A stretch of DNA of 5,539 bases from Campylobacteraceae bacterium (GTDB lineage: Bacteria > Campylobacterota > Campylobacteria > Campylobacterales > Campylobacteraceae): the NCBI GenBank assembly GCA_031276365.1, contig JAISNG010000088.1, positions 1-5,539 of the forward strand. Reading direction: 5' to 3'. Within the stretch, counting starts at the first letter, position 1, and each line of letters begins with the position of its first letter. Both the position numbers and the translations under genes were made by a program. The notes below the pieces were generated by a model. It did no database searches. It was not told where the DNA came from and saw only the letters and a list, made by a program, of their open reading frames with translations. Shown here piece after piece: positions 1 to 4,364 of this stretch.

Positions 1-415
1 ATACCGAAACATTTTGATACGCCTCCATGTCCGCATAAACAAAAACATTGTCTTTATAGACTTTCTTTACATGTTGAGTTATGACAGAAACTATATCGCC
101 GTTTCGCACTCCCAGAAGCTTGACAACACCGACTTTTGGGACAAAAATATTGCCCTGCGAATCAACAGTAAGCGGCTGTTCAAACTCAAACGCGCCCCAC
201 ATTTTCAAAATTATTACATCGCCGATATTGATACGATAATCGGGATTATATACATGCCGCTTGACATTTGCAAAGTTGCCTTTGAACATGTGCGAGCCAA
301 AAACGCTGCTTTGCGCAGCAGGGAGGCTGTTGTTTTCTATGAGCGTTATCGCGCCCGTATCTACGGCTGAGAGAGCAAACATGGCTGAAGTCAGCATTAA
401 GATTATATTTTTCAT
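1..415 (-). CDS. kpsD: Capsule polysaccharide export protein, KpsD/Wza-type, N-terminal part (runs off left edge)
   Basis: Only the first 138 codons lie in the window; the gene continues past position 1. The start MKNIILMLTSAMFALSA is a short basic-then-hydrophobic Sec signal peptide with likely cleavage near residue 17. There is no lipobox cysteine, as in E. coli KpsD and unlike the lipoprotein Wza. Residues about 58-138 match the polysaccharide export (Poly_export) domain: the YRINIGDVIILKMWG segment (residues 60-74), then VDSQGNIFVPKVG (84-96), correspond to the family pattern of Y-x-(I/L)-x-x-GD-V-x-x-x-x-WG followed by VD-x-x-G-x-I-x-x-P-x-x-G. In characterised systems this protein takes capsule across the periplasm and outer membrane together with KpsE. 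The start codon shares one base with the kpsE stop (TGATG), and a GAGGA lies about 12 bases upstream inside kpsE. Family members are usually about 550 residues, so most of the protein is missing here. The family call is firm; the exact name rests on operon context. Confidence 0.9.
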   Translation of the reverse strand, partial: MKNIILMLTSAMFALSAVDTGAITLIENNSLPAAQSSVFGSHMFKGNFANVKRHVYNPDYRINIGDVIILKMWGAFEFEQPLTVDSQGNIFVPKVGVVKLLGVRNGDIVSVITQHVKKVYKDNVFVYADMEAYQNVSV

Positions 416-1572
416 CAGTATTTGTGGTCCTCTATAGTGGCTTTTATCAATTGCGCGATACCGTACAGCAAAAAAAGTAAGGCAAGCAGTGTGATTAGAT
501 TGTATATTTTGCGCGGATATTTTGCGCTTTCGGGGATAGAAGGCATCTGCACGACGGAGAGATATTTTATCTGTTTTGTGCTTTCTACGCGCGCCTGTTC
601 TACCGCCTGTAAAGAGAGTTTATAAAGCTCTTCGGCAAAATTAGCCTCTATGCTTAAAGTCTGATATTGCGAAGCCAAGATATTTGACGCATTGTCTGAT
701 TTTTTGGCGACACGGTTTTGTTCTTTTCGTATTTGAGCTTTCAGCGCGGCAATTTCGCCTTTTAGTGTTACAATCTGTGGCGCGCTATTTTGCAGATAAG
801 ATGACAAAGCCGCAAGTTCCGCCTCTTTTTTCGCAAGTTCGGCTTCAAATTCCAAAGCAAGATTTGCCTGTGAGCGCGCCTGTTCTATCGGGTTAAAAAT
901 GCCGTAAGTATTTTGAAAATTTAAAAGCGCCTCTTTTGCCTCGCTAAATCTGTTTTCGGATTTTTTAAGCTCCTCTTCGGCAAATTCAAGCTGTTTTCTT
1001 GACATAACATGAGAGAGTTCATTGACAAAAGCTTCGCTGTTTTTGAGTATGAGAGCTGAAAGTTTTTGCGCATCTTCGGGCTTAAACGCTTCCACGTTTA
1101 TCTTCAAAAGTCCGCTCATGTCGTCATACGCAATCTTCACTCTATTTTGATAATACTCCAAAAAATCTTCCTGCGGCAAAAAACTGTAAAATCTATACAA
1201 AAAGTCCGATTTTTCCGCCGCATATATTTCGCGTATATTCATCTCTTTTTCGAGATTTTTCAGCATGTCAAGCGAATGTATATACTCTTTCAAATAGAGC
1301 GTATCCTCTTTCGAATTTGTATTTATACCCACAAGCGCAGCAAATCCGCTGCCTGCCATAGAGGACGAATCCTGCGATTGTCTGATGGAAACAACGCTTT
1401 CGCTTACGTATCGTTCAGCGGCAAAAAAGAGATAATAAAAAACAGCAAGCACAAACGGCGCAACGACTATAATGATAAAATTTTTTGTCAAAAACCATGC
1501 ACCGACTCTTTTGCGGTAAGCGTCCGTGAAAAAGAGTTTTGGGTTATTGACAAGTTTTGTCATTTTGCTCAT
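415..1572 (-). CDS. kpsE: Capsule export inner-membrane adaptor / polysaccharide co-polymerase, KpsE/BexC/CtrB family
   Basis: The 385-residue product has the layout of KpsE-type proteins (PCP-3 / membrane-fusion-like): a short cytoplasmic tail, transmembrane segment 1 at about residues 31-51, a large periplasmic domain with a helical coiled-coil stretch (about 190-290, rich in Glu, Ala, Lys and Leu), and transmembrane segment 2 at about 357-376. Just before segment 2 is a proline-rich MPSIPESAKYPRK motif (343-355), typical of the Wzz/KpsE superfamily. The protein is thought to link the KpsMT transporter to KpsD across the periplasm. Length is close to the usual 370-390 residues. The first ATG is preferred over the in-frame ATG at codon 4 because AAAGGG sits about 6 bases upstream of it and it forms an ATGA overlap with the kpsT stop. 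The gene abuts kpsD downstream. No defects are seen. Confidence 0.93.
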   Translation of the reverse strand: MSKMTKLVNNPKLFFTDAYRKRVGAWFLTKNFIIIVVAPFVLAVFYYLFFAAERYVSESVVSIRQSQDSSSMAGSGFAALVGINTNSKEDTLYLKEYIHSLDMLKNLEKEMNIREIYAAEKSDFLYRFYSFLPQEDFLEYYQNRVKIAYDDMSGLLKINVEAFKPEDAQKLSALILKNSEAFVNELSHVMSRKQLEFAEEELKKSENRFSEAKEALLNFQNTYGIFNPIEQARSQANLALEFEAELAKKEAELAALSSYLQNSAPQIVTLKGEIAALKAQIRKEQNRVAKKSDNASNILASQYQTLSIEANFAEELYKLSLQAVEQARVESTKQIKYLSVVQMPSIPESAKYPRKIYNLITLLALLFLLYGIAQLIKATIEDHKY

Positions 1573-2249
1573 GCCGCACCCTTTGCGTTTCTAAAACTTT
1601 CGTACATTTTTATCCCTTCTTCAACATCGTCAAAAATCTGCGCCATACCGCCGCCAAGTACGATAATGTGGTCGCACAAAGACCTTATCTCATTCATGTT
1701 GTGAGAGACGATTATAACATTTGCGCCTTTTAGTTTCTCTTTATACACGGCGGAACTCTTTTTTTTAAAATACGGGTCGCCAACCGCGCCCGCTTCGTCT
1801 ATTAGATAATAATCAAAATCAAACGCCATACTAAGTCCAAAAGAGATTCGCGCCTTCATGCCCGAAGAGTAAGTTTTCACGGGCTGGTCAAAAAACTCTC
1901 CGATATCTGCAAAATCGCGTATATATTCTATCTTTTCGCGCATTTTTTCGCCGCCAAAACCGTAAATTCTTGAAACAAATTTCACATTGTCCGCCGCGCT
2001 CAAACTTCCCTGCAATCCGCCGCCAAAACCTATCGGAAAGGAGATGGATTTGTCGGTAATAACTCTGCCGCTGTCAGGCGTATCCGTACCGCCCAAGATA
2101 TTCATGAGCGTTGTTTTGCCCGCGCCATTCGGACCTATCAAGCCTATATTTGCATTTTCGGGAAATTCAAACGACAAATATCTGAAAACATAGTGTCTTG
2201 CACCATCTTTGAGCAGATATGATTTGGTGATATTGTCAAGTTTTATCAT
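1569..2249 (-). CDS. kpsT: Capsule polysaccharide ABC transporter ATP-binding protein, KpsT/BexA/CtrD family
   Basis: This is a complete 226-residue ABC ATPase, close to the usual length of about 220. Walker A is GPNGAGKTT (residues 39-47), the Q-loop glutamine is Q80, the signature is YSSGMKAR (127-134, with SSGM in place of LSGGQ, as is normal in this subfamily), Walker B ends at D151-E152, and the H-loop histidine is H183 in VSHN. The segments PIGFGGGLQGSLSAADNV (72-89) and GLSMAFDFDYYLIDE (138-152) are hallmarks that separate capsule exporters from generic ABC ATPases. The catalytic motifs are all present, so the protein is predicted to be active. It hydrolyses ATP on the cytoplasmic face to drive polysaccharide export through KpsM. 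The start overlaps the kpsM stop by four bases and has only a weak GGCGG upstream, so translation probably depends on coupling to kpsM. The stop overlaps the kpsE start by four bases. Confidence 0.95.
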   Translation of the reverse strand: MIKLDNITKSYLLKDGARHYVFRYLSFEFPENANIGLIGPNGAGKTTLMNILGGTDTPDSGRVITDKSISFPIGFGGGLQGSLSAADNVKFVSRIYGFGGEKMREKIEYIRDFADIGEFFDQPVKTYSSGMKARISFGLSMAFDFDYYLIDEAGAVGDPYFKKKSSAVYKEKLKGANVIIVSHNMNEIRSLCDHIIVLGGGMAQIFDDVEEGIKMYESFRNAKGAA

Positions 2250-3046
2250 GATTTTGCCGCCAAGTCCAACCGTTTTATCCTATACAAAGCAAGCGCTATA
2301 AAGAGCAGTACAAGTTCAAAGCCAAGCGGATAATAGAGATTTATGCCCTCTACCAAAGGATAATATGAGAAAAAATTTGCCTTGAAAAGCTCCAGCAGAT
2401 GCAAAATAGGATTAAACTTCAGATACTCTATGTACTGCGCGGGAACTATCCACAGTGGATACATGATGGCAGATAGAAAATAGAGCGGCAGCAGGATAAT
2501 ATTCATAAGAATTTTTACCGATGGAAATATTGTAGAGGCGATACTTGCGATAATGCCAAACGAAAAACCGAACAGTATAAGAAGAAAATACAAAGCCGCT
2601 GCGCCGAAAGGATTTGTAACACTTACGTCAAATCCACCCCAAAATCCAAAAACAAACAAAATAACGGCAAATACCACAGTATAAATGACGCTTTCAAGTA
2701 TGGTGCGTGTGATGTATGTATCTATCGGCTTTACTGGCGCATATGCAAAAAGAGCTTTGTTAGCGCTTATGCTTGACATAAGTCCTGTAGCGATATGACG
2801 AAAGAGAAAAAACGGCACGATGCCTGTCAATAAAAAGAGTTCAAACGGCACTTGAGGCATCATACGAGCGCGCAAAAAAGAGAATACAAAAAGCATAATA
2901 ACAAGATGCACGGCAGGCTCTACAAATGTCCAAAATACGCCAAATCTCCGCCCTCCAAACCGTGTCTTAATCTCTCGTAAAAATAGAGCAAATATTACCG
3001 ATATAAATTGTCTAAACGGCGAAATACGTTTTATATTTTGTCTCAT
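2246..3046 (-). CDS. kpsM: Capsule polysaccharide ABC transporter permease, KpsM/BexB/CtrC family
   Basis: The 266-residue product is an ABC-2 type permease with about six membrane segments (roughly residues 43-58, 68-86, 117-137, 149-172, 176-199 and 242-257). The amphipathic N-terminus REIKTRFGGRRFGVFWTFVEP (24-44) is the conserved KpsM/Wzm start, and FNPILHLLELFK (211-222) matches the conserved NP-x-x-H-x-x-E region near the C-terminus. E. coli KpsM has 258 residues, so this copy looks complete. It forms the inner-membrane pore for lipid-linked capsular polysaccharide and pairs with KpsT. It is the first gene of the operon: upstream lie only repeats and a weak promoter. The ribosome-binding site is poor (GGA about 7 bases before the ATG). 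The end overlaps kpsT by four bases (ATGA). Confidence 0.94.
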   Translation of the reverse strand: MRQNIKRISPFRQFISVIFALFLREIKTRFGGRRFGVFWTFVEPAVHLVIMLFVFSFLRARMMPQVPFELFLLTGIVPFFLFRHIATGLMSSISANKALFAYAPVKPIDTYITRTILESVIYTVVFAVILFVFGFWGGFDVSVTNPFGAAALYFLLILFGFSFGIIASIASTIFPSVKILMNIILLPLYFLSAIMYPLWIVPAQYIEYLKFNPILHLLELFKANFFSYYPLVEGINLYYPLGFELVLLFIALALYRIKRLDLAAKS

Positions 3047-3075
3047 TTGTGTCCATGCTTAAAAATCAAACTGTT

Positions 3076-3081
3076 ATTTTA
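3076..3081 (-). promoter_or_regulatory. Possible -10 box for the kpsMTED operon
   Basis: On the minus strand the sequence GGTAAAATAAC places TAAAAT about 30 bases before the kpsM start, within a very AT-rich stretch, giving a predicted leader of about 20-25 bases. No good -35 box sits at the normal distance (a TTGCAA is about 24 bases upstream, too far). Campylobacterota housekeeping promoters often lack a clear -35, so this is plausible but weak. Confidence 0.3.
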
Positions 3082-3143
3082 CCTAAATTTTTTTAAAAGA
3101 GTAAATTGCAACAGCAAGCGATGATTCTCCTCTTACGTTATTT

Positions 3144-3190
3144 TTCATAACAGAACGATAAGTGAAGCGCATATAGTGAAAAATGCAGCA
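3144..3190 (+). repeat. Decayed copy of the palindromic repeat (interior preserved)
   Basis: AACGATAAGTGAAGCGCATAT (from about 3155) followed by AGTGAAAAATGCAG matches the interior of the intact element at 3629-3698, but the CATTCCCG and CGGGAATCC ends have mutated (CATAACAG on the left, ATGCAGCAAT on the right). It lies about 100 bases upstream of kpsM. Confidence 0.5.
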
Positions 3191-3196
3191 ATACAC

Positions 3197-3222
3197 CCTC
3201 CTCTGTCATTCCCATAACAAGT
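3197..3222 (+). repeat. Half copy of the palindromic repeat (left end only)
   Basis: CTCTGTCATTCCC at 3201-3213 matches the left end of the intact elements (CTCCGTCATTCCCG at 3272-3284). No right-hand CGGGAATCC follows before the next copy begins, so this is a truncated or diverged end. Confidence 0.45.
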
Positions 3223-3236
3223 AAAGAGTTTTTATC

Positions 3237-3275
3237 AAAAACAATGTTTGCGAGGCAAATGTACATCTTTCTCCG
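3237..3275 (+). repeat. Direct repeat unit, first copy (left flank of palindrome copy A)
   Basis: The segment containing TTTGCGAGGCAAATGTACAT matches, with few changes, the segment at 3594-3629 (TTTGCGAGGTAAGCGTACAT). Both lie immediately left of an intact palindromic element, so the repeated unit is larger than the palindrome. Confidence 0.7.
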
Positions 3276-3335
3276 TCATTCCCGTACGAACGATACGACG
3301 TTAGTCGTCATTGTGAGGAATGCGGGAATCCAAAA
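3272..3335 (+). repeat. Long palindromic repeat, intact copy A
   Basis: The copy begins CTCCGTCATTCCCG and ends ATGCGGGAATCCAAAA. The ends form an inverted repeat (ATTCCCG with CGGGAAT), and an inner hairpin ACGAC-GTTA-GTCGT lies at the centre, so the whole unit could fold into one long hairpin in DNA or RNA. Ends of the ATTCCC/GGGAAT type resemble Neisseria dRS3 and similar small palindromes dispersed in other genomes. The 37 bases to its left also match those left of copy B. Confidence 0.75.
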
Positions 3336-3418
3336 GAAATTTAAAAAAGTACTTATGCAAAAGGTTAGTATTTTAGAGTTTGCCCTTTTGCTTTCTTTCA
3401 TGATTTTATGCTCTATCA

Positions 3419-3453
3419 TTTTGGATACCCGTTTTCACGGGCATGACGGAGAG
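3419..3453 (-). repeat. Short palindromic repeat, inverted copy
   Basis: Read on the minus strand this is CTCTCCGTCATGCCCG, then TGAAAACGGGTATCCAAAA: the same ends as the long copies, but with the interior reduced to a GAAA loop. The stem TGCCCGT/ACGGGTA is seven pairs including one G-T. It is the only copy in the cluster in opposite orientation. Confidence 0.65.
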
Positions 3454-3488
3454 AATATACCGCGGTTTTCACAGATATGACAGAAAAA

Positions 3489-3512
3489 AGAAGTCATTCC
3501 TGCCGCACTTCT
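3489..3512 (+). repeat. Possible degenerate half copy with small inverted repeat
   Basis: GTCATTCCTGCC at 3493-3504 resembles the left end of the palindromic element with one change. It is enclosed by a six-base inverted repeat, AGAAGT and ACTTCT. No matching right end is present. Confidence 0.3.
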
Positions 3513-3539
3513 GCCTTTTGCATAAAATTTATATCTTGT

Positions 3540-3582
3540 CCCCGAAACAAAACGATAAGTGAAACACATATCATAAGGAAAT
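3540..3582 (+). repeat. Decayed copy of the palindromic repeat (interior preserved)
   Basis: CCCCGAAACA followed by AACGATAAGTGAAACACATA and TCATAAGGAAAT aligns with CCCGCGACCG, AACGATAAG and CATATCGTGAGGAATG of the intact copy at 3629-3698, with scattered substitutions and loss of the right terminal CGGGAATCC. Confidence 0.5.
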
Positions 3583-3593
3583 AAAAATTTAGT

Positions 3594-3629
3594 AAAACGA
3601 TATTTGCGAGGTAAGCGTACATCTTTTCG
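3594..3629 (+). repeat. Direct repeat unit, second copy (left flank of palindrome copy B)
   Basis: Partner of the segment at 3237-3275. The two share AAAAC, TTTGCGAGG, GTACATCTTT and the junction into CGTCATTCCCG; this copy is two bases shorter near its right end. Confidence 0.7.
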
Positions 3630-3698
3630 TCATTCCCGCGACCGAACGATAAGCGAACGCAAGTGAGCGCATATCGTGAGGAATGCGGGAATCCAAAA
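3624..3698 (+). repeat. Long palindromic repeat, intact copy B
   Basis: This is the best-preserved copy. The outer arms CATTCCCGC (3631-3639) and GCGGGAAT (3685-3692) pair, and an inner stem pairs ACGATAAGCG with CGCATATCGT around a 12-base loop. The outermost TTTT and AAAA can also pair. There is no ORF inside. The pattern is that of a non-autonomous REP/MITE-like element; no transposase is visible in the window. Confidence 0.8.
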
Positions 3699-3843
3699 CA
3701 ACAAAAGATTTTTAAGTATTGATTTGGTCTTTAAAAGTCTCTTTTACCTCAATAATTATGATGAAGCGTGCGAACATTTGAAGCACTCCATTTGAATATC
3801 TCTTTTATCTCAATGAGTTTGCATTCAATGCCTTGTTTATCTG
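3699..3843. other. Non-coding or decayed stretch with an imperfect direct repeat
   Basis: No ORF with a credible start is seen. CTCTTTTACCTCAAT (3739-3753) and CTCTTTTATCTCAAT (3800-3814) are near-identical and 61 bases apart. Read on the minus strand both translate to similar peptides (IEVKETFK and IEIKEIFK) but in different frames. A frameshift-linked extension of the minus-strand ORF ending at 3844 would read through the second of them. This looks like remnant coding sequence, though short AT-rich matches can also arise by chance. Confidence 0.3.
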
Positions 3844-4047
3844 CTATATGTGTATTTTATAAATTTTATAAAAGCCTTTATCTCTCTCCTGCGGCAAGAC
3901 TTCTGATTTTATTGCATTAATGACATATTTTTCAAGACTATTTTTCTGTTTTCCCATGCAAAAAATATTTTTATATTCGCTCGTTAAATGTTTCTTTTTA
4001 TCGCCGATGGAACACCCAGCCGTTACTGCAAGCATCGCATCTATCAT
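3844..4047 (-). CDS. Small hypothetical protein, 67 residues
   Basis: I do not recognise this product. The ATG at 4047 is chosen over the upstream in-frame ATG at 4107 because AGAGGA lies about 7 bases before it and because it overlaps the stop of the preceding 44-codon ORF in an ATGA junction. The product begins MIDAMLAVTAGCSIGDKKKH, is lysine-rich in its second half and ends KIYKIHI. There is no transmembrane helix. A Cys follows TAG at residues 9-11, but a basic N-region and a proper lipobox are missing, so a lipoprotein is unlikely. It may be a real small gene or a fragment of a broken one, since another minus-strand frame stays open for about 35 codons past its end. Confidence 0.35.
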   Translation of the reverse strand: MIDAMLAVTAGCSIGDKKKHLTSEYKNIFCMGKQKNSLEKYVINAIKSEVLPQERDKGFYKIYKIHI

Positions 4048-4178
4048 TGCATATCCTCTAAATTTTTTGTATTGTATAAAATCAAAAACAATACGGCAAA
4101 AACCCAAAAATATTTTTCAAATTGTTTTTTTGTTGCGTTTCGCATTGAAATTAATATATTTATCAAAAGATACTTCAT
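4044..4178 (-). CDS. Small hypothetical protein, 44 residues, with one hydrophobic segment
   Basis: I do not recognise this product. It starts MKYLLINILISMRNATKKQF and has a hydrophobic run, YFWVFAVLFLILY, at residues 23-35 that could span or sit in the membrane. AAGGAAA lies about 10 bases upstream of the ATG. Its stop overlaps the ATG of the downstream 67-codon ORF by four bases, the same junction type as in the neighbouring capsule operon, and this is the main reason to take it as real. The surrounding DNA is very AT-rich, so a chance ORF of this size is quite possible. Confidence 0.3.
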   Translation of the reverse strand: MKYLLINILISMRNATKKQFEKYFWVFAVLFLILYNTKNLEDMQ

Positions 4179-4207
4179 ACGCCGTACTTTCCTTTTTTTA
4201 TAAAAAT

Positions 4208-4236
4208 ATTATTAAATTTAACAAATCATTTCTCAA
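4208..4236 (-). promoter_or_regulatory. Possible promoter for the two small minus-strand ORFs
   Basis: On the minus strand TTGAGA (4231-4236) and AATAAT (4208-4213) are separated by 17 bases and lie about 30 bases before the ATG at 4178. AT-richness makes chance matches likely. Confidence 0.25.
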
Positions 4237-4319
4237 TAACTCTTCATGAACAGCATATTTTCGGGCATTTTTATTACTGTATTTTTAAAATATTACGCAC
4301 AATTTAAGCATTAACGATA

Positions 4320-4325
4320 TATAAT
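4320..4325 (+). promoter_or_regulatory. Likely -10 box for the sulfotransferase-like gene
   Basis: A perfect TATAAT lies about 40 bases before the ATG at 4365, preceded by T/A-rich sequence and no clear -35 box, which fits Campylobacterota-type housekeeping promoters. The predicted leader is about 30 bases. Confidence 0.45.
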
Positions 4326-4364
4326 TGCATTTTTTAAAATAATCAACAGGTTTATACTTTTCAG

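Noticed and set aside
14..370. Plus-strand ORF of 118 codons
   Set aside because: It lies opposite the kpsD signal peptide and export domain, whose motifs are clear; the plus-strand translation has no recognisable features.
1066..1704. Plus-strand ORF of 212 codons
   Set aside because: It is antisense to kpsE and kpsT, both of which carry full family motifs. The translation is rich in Phe, Ile, His and Arg, as expected for a shadow frame.
3012..3056. 14-codon ORF starting just before kpsM (ATGGACACAAATG) as a leader peptide
   Set aside because: It has no ribosome-binding site, no run of regulatory codons and no attenuator hairpin after it; it probably arises by chance.
3244..3480. Plus-strand ORF of 78 codons across the repeats
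   Set aside because: It runs through two palindromic elements and lacks a ribosome-binding site; the open frame is a by-product of the repeats.
3489..3512. Hairpin as an intrinsic terminator
   Set aside because: The stem is only six pairs with a 12-base loop and is followed by a mixed TGCCTTTTGC rather than a clean T run; no gene ends nearby on the plus strand.
3197..3698. Repeat cluster as a CRISPR array
   Set aside because: Spacing is irregular, copies differ in length and orientation, flanks are shared rather than unique spacers, and no cas genes are seen.
3920..4249. Plus-strand ORF of 109 codons, Phe/Ile/Lys-rich
   Set aside because: It has no ribosome-binding site and its composition follows the AT-rich DNA. 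The opposite strand has better start signals and a coupled junction.
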